DNA of 64,000 nt, from the NCBI RefSeq assembly GCF_900142385.1, contig NZ_FRAQ01000001.1:1240001-1304000 (forward strand), given 5' to 3'. The position numbers and the translations under genes are program-made. Source of the DNA: Marinobacter antarcticus. GTDB taxonomy: Bacteria; Pseudomonadota; Gammaproteobacteria; Pseudomonadales; Oleiphilaceae. The notes beneath the pieces are model-generated. The model was not told the origin of the DNA. It was given only the letters and a program-made list of their open reading frames with translations, and ran no database searches. Shown here piece by piece: positions 34,030 to 43,584 of the stretch (position 1 is the first letter of the stretch; every line of letters begins with the position of its first letter).

Positions 34030-35889
34030 TCAGGTGCCAGACATCTCAGTCGGAATCAGGTGCCGGCTTTTGGGGACGAACGTCAGAATAACTTCAACGC
34101 CGCCTTCATCACGATTCTGCACGGCGACCTGGCCGCCTAGTGTGCGGGCGCGATCCTGCATGATAATCAGGCCATAATGATTGGCCGGCTGACCGCCGCC
34201 AGGCAAACCTTTGCCATTATCCCGTATTTTTACCTTTACCTGGGGGGATTCAAACACTACATCAATGTGAATTTCCGTGGCGTCCGCATGTTTGACCGCG
34301 TTGGCAAGGCCTTCCCGCACAATCTGCAACGTGTGCACCTCCTCGTTGGGCGATAGTGCCTGCGGCGGCAGGTTGTAATACAGCCCCACCGGTTTGCCCA
34401 GCCGCTCAGAAAATTCGTCAATGGTTTTGCGCAGTGCCGTGGCTAGATCCGGCGTGTCCAGTTTTAGCCTGAACGTGGCCAACAACTCCCGGAGCTGACG
34501 GTAGGCGCTGTTCAGCCCGGTACTCAGTTCTTCCAGTATTGCATTGTGGGCGCCTTTCTGATCACTCTCAATATTCAGACGGCGCAGGCGGGCCACCTGC
34601 ATTTTCAGATAAGACAGTGACTGAGCCAGAGAATCGTGCAGTTCCCGGGCGATCACAGTGCGCTCTTCGGCCAGCGTAAGCTGCTGTTCTTCGGTAATCT
34701 GCCGTTCGAGGAAAATGGCGGTAGCCAGCTGGTCGCTGAGCGTTTCCAACAGGCCGCGAGCTGTATCCGAAAGACCTTTATCGGCAGGGTACCAAACCTC
34801 CAGAGTGCCAAGGAGTGAACCAGGAATCCGGATAGGCAGCAGTAGCCTGCGGCCGTCGTGTCCTTCTGTGGGTAACTCGTCATAGACTTCCGGCGTTACC
34901 AGGCAAGCGTTGCAATGGTGGTCACGGCAGTAGAAGGGGCGTTCTGTCGAGGCCGTTGTAACCGCCTGCACGGGGTCCGCCGACCTTTTGTCGTGGAGGT
35001 AAAGCAGAATAGGTCCAATGCCTAGAAGCTGTTCCAGTTCCTGCAACATGGGAACCGCACCGCTACACAGATCGTGGTTAGCAAACAGATTGCGGCTGGC
35101 GACGTGGAGCAGCTGAAGGGCCGCATGGCTTTTTTCCAGCTCCTCGGTTTTGCTGCGGGCGCGCTCCTCAAGCTCGTAATAGGTGAGGGCCAGCTCGCTG
35201 CTCATCTGGTCAAACGCACTGCCGAGTTGCGCCAGTTCGTCACTTCCTTGCAGGTTCGCCTTACGGGAGAAGTCCTGTTCGCCAACCGCTATCGCAATGC
35301 TGACCAGTTTGCGCAGCGGCTTGAGAACCCGGTTTCTCAGATCAAGGAACAGCGCAATGATAATCAGTATGGAGAAAGCCAGGCTGATTATCTGAATAAG
35401 GTGCAGGAGGCCGATGCGGGCTTCGGTTCGTCGTTCGAGCATGGTTACGAGCTGGTTTACCAAACTTACGTAGTTTTCTGTGGCAGCAAGCATATCCGCA
35501 TGGACAGGCGATCCCTGCGGATGAGTCTCCAGGCCCGGACGCAGGGTCTGTTCCCACGACGTTCTGATTGCACGGTACTGTTTTGCCAGGGGGTGGTCGT
35601 CTGAATCGGGGATGGCTACTGTAATGCCGCTGTCCGTCAGGTTGGATTCATAAACGGTTGCAAGGTCCTTGATACTTCCCCCTTGGGTATGACTGTCCTC
35701 CGGGCCAGCAGCATGAGCCAGCAATCGGAAGGCTCCCATGCGCAGGGCGCCGGCCAGGTTGATGGCAGTCGCATTCCCTTCAATGCTTTTCGATACGGCA
35801 AGAGTCGTGGCCATACAGACAATGGATGTCAGCGCTATGGCGCAAACAACGATGGCAATCCGGTTGACAAGGAGGCTGCTCGATTTCAT
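34030..35889 (-). CDS. narX: Nitrate/nitrite sensor histidine kinase NarX
   Basis: The 619-residue membrane kinase has two transmembrane helices (about 10-30 and 162-185) around a periplasmic sensor. That sensor contains the nitrate-binding P-box-like segment ATAINLAGALRMGAFRLLAHA. HAMP, then a central cysteine cluster (FYCRDHHCNACLV) and then the HisKA_3 phosphoacceptor His in ARELHDSLAQSLSYLKMQVARL follow. The ATPase domain has LQIVREGLANAVKHADA and DNGKGLPGG. It signals to NarL, encoded downstream. The promoter region contains overlapping NarL-type and FNR-type sites. Confidence 0.95.
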   Translation of the reverse strand: MKSSSLLVNRIAIVVCAIALTSIVCMATTLAVSKSIEGNATAINLAGALRMGAFRLLAHAAGPEDSHTQGGSIKDLATVYESNLTDSGITVAIPDSDDHPLAKQYRAIRTSWEQTLRPGLETHPQGSPVHADMLAATENYVSLVNQLVTMLERRTEARIGLLHLIQIISLAFSILIIIALFLDLRNRVLKPLRKLVSIAIAVGEQDFSRKANLQGSDELAQLGSAFDQMSSELALTYYELEERARSKTEELEKSHAALQLLHVASRNLFANHDLCSGAVPMLQELEQLLGIGPILLYLHDKRSADPVQAVTTASTERPFYCRDHHCNACLVTPEVYDELPTEGHDGRRLLLPIRIPGSLLGTLEVWYPADKGLSDTARGLLETLSDQLATAIFLERQITEEQQLTLAEERTVIARELHDSLAQSLSYLKMQVARLRRLNIESDQKGAHNAILEELSTGLNSAYRQLRELLATFRLKLDTPDLATALRKTIDEFSERLGKPVGLYYNLPPQALSPNEEVHTLQIVREGLANAVKHADATEIHIDVVFESPQVKVKIRDNGKGLPGGGQPANHYGLIIMQDRARTLGGQVAVQNRDEGGVEVILTFVPKSRHLIPTEMSGT

Positions 35890-35939
35890 TGATTCTCGTC
35901 TGTGCGTTGCCTGACGGTAAATTTGGCAGTCAAATGCCG

Positions 35940-36005
35940 AGTATGGCTCAGGAGCCGGGGTGCTGATACCTCCTTGAGGATAGTCAATTACCCCAATAGT
36001 TGGTA
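35940..36005. promoter_or_regulatory. Overlapping NarL and FNR-type sites between narX and the NarK-like gene
   Basis: TACCTCC-TT-GAGGATA (35967-35982) is a 7-2-7 NarL-type site. TTGAGGATAGTCAA (35974-35987) keeps TTGA-N6-TCAA of FNR/Anr and overlaps it by nine bases. A second pair, TACCCCA-ATA-GTTGGTA (35989-36005), has a 7-3-7 spacing. CATACT on the minus strand (35940-35945) could be the narX -10. Confidence 0.55.
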
Positions 36006-36092
36006 CCTAATCATAGCCTTTGACCCGTATCCGGGCAAAAGTTGAAACTGAAAGTCATGTTTTGAAATCGCATATATAAAGGGCGTCACCGG

Positions 36093-37361
36093 ATGAAGTC
36101 AGAGGCGGATCTGGAGGATGAGCGGCTGGCATCGCTTGCCGTTGTTCTGCCGCTTGCGGTGACGGGCTTTGTTATTGCAGCAGGCTGCTGGACGCTGTTT
36201 GCGGTGGCCGGGATACACCTCCGGGCCGAGTTAAGCCTCAGTGACCTGCAATTCGGACTGTTGCTCGCCATGCCCATGGCCGTCAGCGCCCTGTTGGCTG
36301 TGCCAGCCGGGCTTGCCGCCCGGAAGTTTGGTGCTCGCCGCATTATGCTCATCTGCCTTGCCGGGCTTGCCGCCTGTATGGTGATTCTTCTGACGACCGA
36401 CACATTCCCCGGCTATCTTCTGGCTGCGGGCGGGCTGGGGTTAGCCGGCGGGTTTTACAGCGCGGGGCTGCAGTTTGTAACCAGTAACTGCCAGCGCCAC
36501 CGGCTCGGCCTTGTGCTTGGTGTGTTCGGCGCAGGCGTTACCGGCGCCGGGTTTACCTATTACCTTGTTCCTCTGTTTCATGAAGCCTTCTCCTGGCAAG
36601 GCGTTCCGCTGGCCTATCTGATTGTTCTTGTGCTTGTGATTGCGCTTCTGTTGCTGCTCACGGATCCGGAAGATGCAGTCGCCGATTCGGAAACCGAAAT
36701 CTCCACCAGGATAATGTTCGGGCGCTTCAGACAGCAGGGCATCTGGCAATTGGGCGCCTACTTCGGTGTGGTTGCTGGAAGCTTTTTTGCTCTGGCGCTT
36801 TGGCTTCCGGACTATCTTTCTGCGCAGTTTGATCTGCAGGTGGAATCGGGAGCCAGGCTTGCACAGTGGTTCATTATCCCCGGGGCTCTGGCCCAGATTC
36901 TGGGGGGAGGCCTGTCCGATCGCTATGGCAGCCCGAGGGTTATCAGCCGGTCACTCTTGATTGGCCTGGTGGCCCTGATGGTCCTGTCCTATCCCCCCAT
37001 GACGCTGTTCATTCGAGGTGTGGAAACAACCATCAAGGTCGAGTTTGCTTTGCCCATGAACGTAGAAAGTATCTTTGTGGTGGTGCTCGGAATGGCCCTT
37101 GGGTGTGCCATGGGCTCTCTGCAGAGGATGGTCATTATTGAAAGCCGTCAGAATATAGCGTTTGTTGCCGGGTTGCTTCTGGTCTGCGCCTGTTCTGTGG
37201 CTTTCCTGTTGCCGGTTATTTTCGGCGCAGTAAATCACTGGCTGGGTGTCCGCAGTGCTGTGTTCATGATCCTGTTTCTGCTGCTTGGCCTCTGCCAGTT
37301 CCTGTTCGCCCGCTTCAGTCGTTGCCACGAACGCCTGGCACTTCTCCAACCTGGGATATAA
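36093..37361 (+). CDS. Divergent NarK-like MFS transporter lacking substrate arginines
   Basis: The 422-residue protein has twelve helices and aligns with nitrate/nitrite porters over its length (SLSDLQFGLLLAMPMAVSALL at the N-terminus, LSDRYGSPRVISRS after TM8). However, the nitrate signature reads GVFGAGVTGAGFTYYLVP, without the Asn of the usual G-N-x-G. The TM2 arginine of NarK proteins aligns with Ala (VSALLAVPAG) and the TM8 arginine with Gln (GALAQILGG). The other three NarK paralogues in this window keep both. It is therefore unlikely to carry nitrate by the known mechanism. It lies between narX and narG on the narG strand, so it may be co-expressed with narGHJI. Confidence 0.82.
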   Translation: MKSEADLEDERLASLAVVLPLAVTGFVIAAGCWTLFAVAGIHLRAELSLSDLQFGLLLAMPMAVSALLAVPAGLAARKFGARRIMLICLAGLAACMVILLTTDTFPGYLLAAGGLGLAGGFYSAGLQFVTSNCQRHRLGLVLGVFGAGVTGAGFTYYLVPLFHEAFSWQGVPLAYLIVLVLVIALLLLLTDPEDAVADSETEISTRIMFGRFRQQGIWQLGAYFGVVAGSFFALALWLPDYLSAQFDLQVESGARLAQWFIIPGALAQILGGGLSDRYGSPRVISRSLLIGLVALMVLSYPPMTLFIRGVETTIKVEFALPMNVESIFVVVLGMALGCAMGSLQRMVIIESRQNIAFVAGLLLVCACSVAFLLPVIFGAVNHWLGVRSAVFMILFLLLGLCQFLFARFSRCHERLALLQPGI

Positions 37362-37366
37362 GCCCA

Positions 37367-37408
37367 TACCCCCTCAGTGGTAGAGGCGGGTTATGTGGTA
37401 GTAACCAC
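37367..37408 (+). promoter_or_regulatory. NarL-type site upstream of narG
   Basis: TACCCCC-TC-AGTGGTA (37367-37382) has the NarL 7-2-7 layout and begins six bases after the upstream gene's stop. A small inverted repeat GTGGT-AGTA-ACCAC (37395-37408) follows. No FNR box was found by eye in the 128-bp gap before narG. Confidence 0.6.
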
Positions 37409-37489
37409 GCAGATTTCAGGGTTGTTCTCCCACACAATGGTCTCAAATCGGAAAACGATCCGGTAGACGGGCAGATGGAGAGATAGACC

Positions 37490-40400
37490 ATGAGTCATTT
37501 GATCGACAAGCTGAGCTACTTCAGCAAAAAGCGCGAATCGTTCGCGAACGGCCACGGCGAAACCCACGATGTAAATCGTGACTGGGAAGACGGCTACCGC
37601 CAGCGCTGGCAGCACGACAAAGTTGTGCGTTCAACTCACGGCGTAAACTGCACTGGCTCCTGCAGCTGGAAGATCTACGTCAAGAATGGCTTGGTCACCT
37701 GGGAAACCCAGCAAACCGACTACCCCCGTACCCGTCCGGATCTGCCTAACCATGAGCCCCGTGGCTGCCCCCGAGGCGCCAGCTATTCCTGGTATATGTA
37801 CAGCGCCAACCGCCTGAAATACCCGCTGATGCGTAAGCATCTGATGCAGCTCTGGCGCGCCGCCCGCATTCAGTTCAATGATCCGGTAGATGCCTGGGCT
37901 TCCATTGTGGAAGATCCGAAGAAAACCGCAGAGTACAAACCCCGCCGCGGTATGGGCGGTTTTGTGCGTTCCGACTGGAACGAAGTTAACGAACTGATTG
38001 CTGCGTCTAACGTTTACACTGCCAAAAAGCACGGCCCGGACCGCATCATCGGCTTCTCGCCAATTCCTGCGATGTCCATGGTGTCTTACGCCGCAGGTAG
38101 TCGTTATCTGTCGCTGATTGGCGGCACGTGCCTGAGCTTCTACGACTGGTACTGCGACCTGCCGCCGGCTTCCCCGCAAACCTGGGGCGAGCAGACCGAC
38201 GTTCCCGAATCCGCAGACTGGTACAACTCCAGCTACATCATTGCCTGGGGCTCCAACGTTCCGCAGACCCGTACCCCGGATGCCCACTTCTTTACCGAAG
38301 TGCGCTACAAAGGCACCAAAACCGTTGCCATCACTCCGGATTACGCCGAAGTTGCCAAGCTGTCAGATGAGTGGCTGAACCCCAAACAGGGCACCGATGC
38401 CGCGCTGGGTATGGCCATGGGCCACGTCATTCTGAAAGAATTCCACGTTGATAACCCCAGTGCCTACTTCACCGACTACGTGCGCCGTTACACCGATATG
38501 CCGTACCTGGTGAAGCTCGACAAAATGGAAGACGGCCGTTATGTGCCCGGCCGGTTCCTGCGCGCCAGCGACTTGGTGGGTGGTTTGGGTGAAGAAAATA
38601 ACCCGGAATGGAAAACCATTGCCATTGACGAAACCACCAACCAGTTGACCGCGCCAAACGGTTCTATCGGTTACCGCTGGGGTGAAAAGGGCAAGTGGAA
38701 CCTGAAACAGACTGCGAAAAAAGAAGACGTGAATCTGCAGCTGTCGATGGTTGAAAAGCACGACGAAATTGTGGACGTTGCCTTCCCGTATTTTGGTGGC
38801 ATCAAGCACGACCACTTCAAGTCTGTTGAGATCAGTGACACCCTGACCCACAAACTGGGCAGCCGAAAAATTGAACTGGCAGACGGCGACAAAGCCTTAG
38901 TCGTGACCGTGTACGACCTGATGATTGCCAACTACGGCATCAGCCGTGGCCTGGGTGAAGACGACGGCGCGACCGACTACGAGCAGATCAAACCTTACAC
39001 CCCGGCCTGGCAGGAAAAAATTACCGGCGTACCCGCGCACAAAGTGACGCGCATTGCCCGTGAGTTCGCTGAAACTGCTCACAAAACCAATGGTCGCTCC
39101 ATGATCATCGTGGGTGCCGGTATGAACCACTGGTACCACATGGACATGAACTACCGCGCGCTGATCAACATGCTGGTCATGTGTGGCTGCGTAGGCCAGA
39201 GTGGTGGCGGTTGGGCGCACTATGTTGGTCAGGAAAAACTGCGCCCGCAAACCGGCTGGCAGCCGCTGGCATTTGGCTTGGATTGGCAGCGCCCGCCACG
39301 CCAGATGAACGGAACCTCGTTTTTCTATGCCCACTCGGGCCAGTGGCGCTACGAGAAGCTGGATGTAAGCGAGATCTTGTCGCCGCTGGCGGACAAGTCC
39401 AAATTTAGCGGCAGCCTTATTGACTACAACGTCCGCGCCGAGCGTATGGGCTGGTTGCCGTCTGCGCCGCAGTTTAACCGTAACCCGCTGGGCATTGCCG
39501 CCGAAGCTGAAATCGCCGGTATGGACGTGCCAGCGTACGTAACCCAGTCCTTGAAGGACGGCTCACTGGCGTTTGCCTCGGAAGATCCGGAAGCCCCGGA
39601 AAACCATCCGCGTAATATGTTCATCTGGCGCTCTAACCTGCTGGGTTCCTCCGGTAAGGGCCACGAGTACATGCTGAAGTACCTGTTGGGTACTACGAGT
39701 GGTTTGCAGGGTAAAGACCTGGGTCACGATGGTGGCGTGAAGCCGCAGGAAGTGAAATGGCACGACAAAGCGCCCGAAGGCAAGCTGGATCTGCTGGTGA
39801 CTCTGGACTTCCGCATGTCCACCACCTGCCTGTATTCCGACATCGTGTTACCTACCGCTACCTGGTATGAAAAAGACGACCTGAATACCTCAGACATGCA
39901 CCCGTTCATTCACCCGCTGACTGCCGCCACCGATCCGGCGTGGGAATCCCGCAGCGACTGGGAAATCTACAAAGGCATTGCCAAGGCGTTCTCCAAGGCG
40001 TCTGAAGGCCATCTGGGTGTCCAGAAAGACGTGGTTACAGTGCCGTTGTTGCACGACGCACCCGCCGAACTGGGCCAGCCGTTTGATGTGAAAGACTGGA
40101 AAAGAGGCGAGTGCGAGCTGATTCCGGGTAAAACCGCGCCCAACTTCATGACGGTTGAACGCGACTACCCGAACACCTACGCGCGTTTTACGTCGCTTGG
40201 GCCCTTGATGGACAAGCTGGGTAACGGTGGCAAGGGCATCAACTGGAACACTGAAAAAGAAGTCACGTTCCTGGGTGACCTGAATCACAAACACCTTGAC
40301 GGCGCCAACGCGGGCCGGCCGAAGATTGACACGGCCATTGATGCGTGCGAGGTGATTCTGAGCCTGGCTCCGGAAACCAACGGACAGGTTGCTGTTAAGG

Positions 40401-41233
40401 CTTGGGCGGCGCTGTCTGAATTCACCGGGCTGGATCACACACACTTGGCATTGAACAAGGAAGACGAAAAAATCCGCTTCCGCGATATAGTGGCGCAGCC
40501 GCGCAAAATCATCTCCAGCCCGACCTGGTCTGGTCTGGAAGACGAGCATGTGTCCTACAGCGCCGGCTACACCAACGTGCACGAGCTGATTCCCTGGCGC
40601 ACGCTGACGGGTCGCCAGCAGTTCTATCAAGACCACGAGTGGATGCGCGCCTTTGGCGAAAGCCTGCTGGTGTATCGCCCGCCCATCAATACCAAAGCGG
40701 CTGCACCGCTGCTGAACGCCAAGCCTAACGGCAACCCGGAGAAGGCGCTGAACTTCCTTACGCCGCACCAGAAGTGGGGGATTCACAGCACCTATACCGA
40801 CAACCTGCTGATGCTGACCCTGGCTCGTGGCGGCCCCATTGTATGGCTGAGCGAAGACGACGCCCGCGATATAGGTGTGGAAGACAACGATTGGATTGAG
40901 GTGTTCAACGCCAACGGATCTTTGTCAGCGCGGGCGGTGGTTAGCCAGCGGGTGATGCCTGGCATGGTGATGATGTATCACGCCCAGGAGCGCACGGTGA
41001 ACGTTCCCGGCTCGGAAATTACCGGCAGCCGCGGTGGTATTCACAACTCGGTTACCCGGGCGTGCCCAAAGCCCACCCATATGATTGGTGGCTATGCCCA
41101 GTACTCATACGGCTTCAACTACTACGGCACCGTGGGTTCCAACCGCGACGAGTTTGTGGTGGTGCGCAAAATGAAGAACGTTGACTGGCTTGATGGCGAG
41201 GGCAGCGACACTGTTCAGGAGAGTGTGAAATGA
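37490..41233 (+). CDS. narG: Respiratory nitrate reductase alpha subunit NarG
   Basis: NarG is the cytoplasm-facing catalytic subunit holding Mo-bisMGD and one 4Fe-4S cluster. The 1247-residue protein has the N-terminal FS0 cluster motif with His as first ligand (THGVNCTGSCSWKIYVKNGL and downstream RGCPRGASYSW). Molybdenum region residues include the Asp in SFYDWYCDLPPASPQTWGEQ. The C-terminal MGD-binding domain has GSRGGIHNSVTRACPKPTHMIGGYAQYSYG. The ATG follows GGAGAG. The stop overlaps narH (ATGA). Length is as expected. Confidence 0.98.
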   Translation: MSHLIDKLSYFSKKRESFANGHGETHDVNRDWEDGYRQRWQHDKVVRSTHGVNCTGSCSWKIYVKNGLVTWETQQTDYPRTRPDLPNHEPRGCPRGASYSWYMYSANRLKYPLMRKHLMQLWRAARIQFNDPVDAWASIVEDPKKTAEYKPRRGMGGFVRSDWNEVNELIAASNVYTAKKHGPDRIIGFSPIPAMSMVSYAAGSRYLSLIGGTCLSFYDWYCDLPPASPQTWGEQTDVPESADWYNSSYIIAWGSNVPQTRTPDAHFFTEVRYKGTKTVAITPDYAEVAKLSDEWLNPKQGTDAALGMAMGHVILKEFHVDNPSAYFTDYVRRYTDMPYLVKLDKMEDGRYVPGRFLRASDLVGGLGEENNPEWKTIAIDETTNQLTAPNGSIGYRWGEKGKWNLKQTAKKEDVNLQLSMVEKHDEIVDVAFPYFGGIKHDHFKSVEISDTLTHKLGSRKIELADGDKALVVTVYDLMIANYGISRGLGEDDGATDYEQIKPYTPAWQEKITGVPAHKVTRIAREFAETAHKTNGRSMIIVGAGMNHWYHMDMNYRALINMLVMCGCVGQSGGGWAHYVGQEKLRPQTGWQPLAFGLDWQRPPRQMNGTSFFYAHSGQWRYEKLDVSEILSPLADKSKFSGSLIDYNVRAERMGWLPSAPQFNRNPLGIAAEAEIAGMDVPAYVTQSLKDGSLAFASEDPEAPENHPRNMFIWRSNLLGSSGKGHEYMLKYLLGTTSGLQGKDLGHDGGVKPQEVKWHDKAPEGKLDLLVTLDFRMSTTCLYSDIVLPTATWYEKDDLNTSDMHPFIHPLTAATDPAWESRSDWEIYKGIAKAFSKASEGHLGVQKDVVTVPLLHDAPAELGQPFDVKDWKRGECELIPGKTAPNFMTVERDYPNTYARFTSLGPLMDKLGNGGKGINWNTEKEVTFLGDLNHKHLDGANAGRPKIDTAIDACEVILSLAPETNGQVAVKAWAALSEFTGLDHTHLALNKEDEKIRFRDIVAQPRKIISSPTWSGLEDEHVSYSAGYTNVHELIPWRTLTGRQQFYQDHEWMRAFGESLLVYRPPINTKAAAPLLNAKPNGNPEKALNFLTPHQKWGIHSTYTDNLLMLTLARGGPIVWLSEDDARDIGVEDNDWIEVFNANGSLSARAVVSQRVMPGMVMMYHAQERTVNVPGSEITGSRGGIHNSVTRACPKPTHMIGGYAQYSYGFNYYGTVGSNRDEFVVVRKMKNVDWLDGEGSDTVQESVK

Positions 41234-42801
41234 AAATCCGTTCCCAAGTAGGCATGGTGCTGAACCTGGACAAGTGCATTGGTTGCCACACCTGTTCAGT
41301 GACTTGTAAAAACGTATGGACCAGCCGTGAGGGCATGGAGTACGCCTGGTTCAACAACGTCGAAACCAAACCCGGTATTGGCTACCCGAAAGAATGGGAG
41401 AACCAGGACAAGTGGAAAGGCGGCTGGATGCGTGAGGCCAGCGGCAAGATTCGCCCCCGTATAGGTGGCCGCTTCCGGGTGCTGGCGAATATTTTTGCCA
41501 ACCCGGACCTACCGGAAATTGACGACTACTACGAGCCGTTCGATTTCGACTATCAGCACCTGCACACCGCTGGCGATAGCAAGCATCAGCCGGTTGCACG
41601 GCCGCGCTCGCTGATCTCCGGCAAACGTATGGACAAAATCGAGTGGGGCCCGAACTGGGAAGAAATTCTGGGTACCGAGTTCGCCAAGCGTCGCAAGGAC
41701 AAAAACTTCGACCAGATACAAGCCGATATCTACGGCCAGTTCGAAAGCACGTTCATGATGTACCTGCCGCGTCTGTGCGAGCACTGTCTGAACCCCACTT
41801 GTGTGGCGAGCTGCCCGAGCGGCGCCATCTACAAGCGGGAAGAAGACGGAATCGTGCTGATCGACCAGGACAAGTGTCGTGGCTGGCGGATGTGTGTATC
41901 CGGCTGTCCGTACAAGAAAATCTACTTTAACTGGAAAACTGGCAAGTCTGAAAAGTGCATCTTCTGCTACCCGCGCATTGAAGCCGGTATGCCGACCGTT
42001 TGCTCCGAGACGTGCGTAGGCCGTATCCGGTATCTGGGCGTGCTGCTTTACGATGCCGACCGCATCGAAGAAGTGGCCAGCACTCCGGGCGAACACGAGC
42101 TTTACGAGAAGCAGCTGGAAATCTTCCTGGACCCGTTTGATCCGAAAGTGATCGAGCAGGCAACGAAAGATGGCGTGCCGATGAACGTAATCGAGGCTGC
42201 TCAGCGGAGCCCGGTTTACAAGATGGCCGTGGACTGGAAGCTGGCTCTGCCGCTGCACCCGGAATACCGTACATTGCCTATGGTTTGGTACGTGCCGCCC
42301 CTGAGCCCGATTCAGTCAGCCGCGGAAGCCGGCCAGGTGGAATTCGACGGCGTACTGCCGAAAATCGAAAGCCTGCGCATTCCGGTGAAGTACCTGGCCA
42401 ACCTGCTCACTGCCGGTGACGAAAAGCCCATCGTACGTGCGCTCAAACGCATTATGGCCATGCGCTTGTACAAGCGTGCGGAAACCGTAGACGGCGTGGA
42501 AGACTTGCGGGCGCTGGAAGAAGTCGGCCTGACCAAAGCCCAGGCGGATGAAATGTACCGCTACCTGGCCATTGCCAACTACGAAGATCGATTCGTGATT
42601 CCTACCGGCCATCGTGAGCTCGCGAAAGAAGCGTTCCCTGACGCATATGCTGAACGCGGTGGTTGTGGCTTCAGCTTCGGCGACGGTTGCAGCGGTGGTG
42701 ATAGCGAATTCAGCATGTTTGGCGGTCGTAAAAACACCTCCACCATGGTGCAGAAGCTGACCACGGTGAAGCAGATCGACCCGAAACAGCTGCAGGAATA
42801 A
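41230..42801 (+). CDS. narH: Respiratory nitrate reductase beta subunit NarH
   Basis: NarH passes electrons from NarI haem to NarG through three 4Fe-4S clusters and one 3Fe-4S cluster. The 523-residue protein shows CIGCHTCSVTCKNVW, CEHCLNPTCVASCPSGAIYK, CRGWRMCVSGCPYKK (Trp in place of Cys for the 3Fe-4S cluster) and CIFCYPRIEAGMPTVCSETC. It is translated from a start overlapping the narG stop. Length and motifs are typical. Confidence 0.98.
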   Translation: MKIRSQVGMVLNLDKCIGCHTCSVTCKNVWTSREGMEYAWFNNVETKPGIGYPKEWENQDKWKGGWMREASGKIRPRIGGRFRVLANIFANPDLPEIDDYYEPFDFDYQHLHTAGDSKHQPVARPRSLISGKRMDKIEWGPNWEEILGTEFAKRRKDKNFDQIQADIYGQFESTFMMYLPRLCEHCLNPTCVASCPSGAIYKREEDGIVLIDQDKCRGWRMCVSGCPYKKIYFNWKTGKSEKCIFCYPRIEAGMPTVCSETCVGRIRYLGVLLYDADRIEEVASTPGEHELYEKQLEIFLDPFDPKVIEQATKDGVPMNVIEAAQRSPVYKMAVDWKLALPLHPEYRTLPMVWYVPPLSPIQSAAEAGQVEFDGVLPKIESLRIPVKYLANLLTAGDEKPIVRALKRIMAMRLYKRAETVDGVEDLRALEEVGLTKAQADEMYRYLAIANYEDRFVIPTGHRELAKEAFPDAYAERGGCGFSFGDGCSGGDSEFSMFGGRKNTSTMVQKLTTVKQIDPKQLQE

Positions 42802-42811
42802 GGAGGCCTCT

Positions 42812-43564
42812 ATGAAACTATTAAAAGTACTGGCACGGATTCTGGAGTATCCCTCCGCCGAACTTCAGGCCTCCAAAGACGCCATGGTTGCCGCTGTTCT
42901 GGAGGACAGTCGGCTGCCACGGAAGAACAAGGAGCAACTGCTCCAGTGTATCGACCGCCTGTGTGACGGTGACCTGCTGGACCTCGAAGAGGCCTACACG
43001 GGCACTTTCGACAAAGGCCGCGCGACCTCCTTGCTGTTGTTTGAACACGTACACGGTGAATCCCGCGATCGCGGCCAGGCAATGGTCGACCTGATGGAGC
43101 AGTACCGCGCTAACGGGCTGGAAATTGACGCCAAGGAACTGCCGGATTACCTGCCGCTGTTCCTGGAGTATCTGTCGACCCGTCCTTGGGATGAAATCGA
43201 GAACTGGCTGGAAGATATCCACCACATTCTTGCCCTTCTCGGTGAGCGGCTTTACCAGCGCGAGAGCTTTTACCATGTAGCGATGGATTCGCTGTTGGAG
43301 CTGTCTGGCCGGGCCACGGATCGTCAGGAGCTCGCCCAGATTGTCGCGTCGGAAGAGCGTGACGATACGGCCGAGGCACTGGATAAGGTCTGGGAAGAAG
43401 AAATGGTGAAGTTTGTGGATGATCAGGGCAGCTCCTGCAGCACTGGTGGCGTTGTTGGACAGCGGCGCCGCGAGCTGGAGCAAACCCAGACCATTCACCT
43501 CAGTGATCATCTGATGACGGATGTAACGCCCGCTCAGGCGCGTACCGCCGCGAGAGACGCCTGA
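42812..43564 (+). CDS. narJ: Nitrate reductase assembly chaperone NarJ
   Basis: NarJ is the dedicated chaperone that holds NarG until the molybdenum cofactor is inserted. The 250-residue, all-helical acidic protein has the family segment YTGTFDKGRATSLLLFEHVHGESRDRGQAM and DYLPLFLEYLS. AAGGAGG stands just before the ATG, 10 bases past the narH stop. Confidence 0.96.
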   Translation: MKLLKVLARILEYPSAELQASKDAMVAAVLEDSRLPRKNKEQLLQCIDRLCDGDLLDLEEAYTGTFDKGRATSLLLFEHVHGESRDRGQAMVDLMEQYRANGLEIDAKELPDYLPLFLEYLSTRPWDEIENWLEDIHHILALLGERLYQRESFYHVAMDSLLELSGRATDRQELAQIVASEERDDTAEALDKVWEEEMVKFVDDQGSSCSTGGVVGQRRRELEQTQTIHLSDHLMTDVTPAQARTAARDA

Positions 43565-43584
43565 CGGCGCAGGAGGAGACCAAG

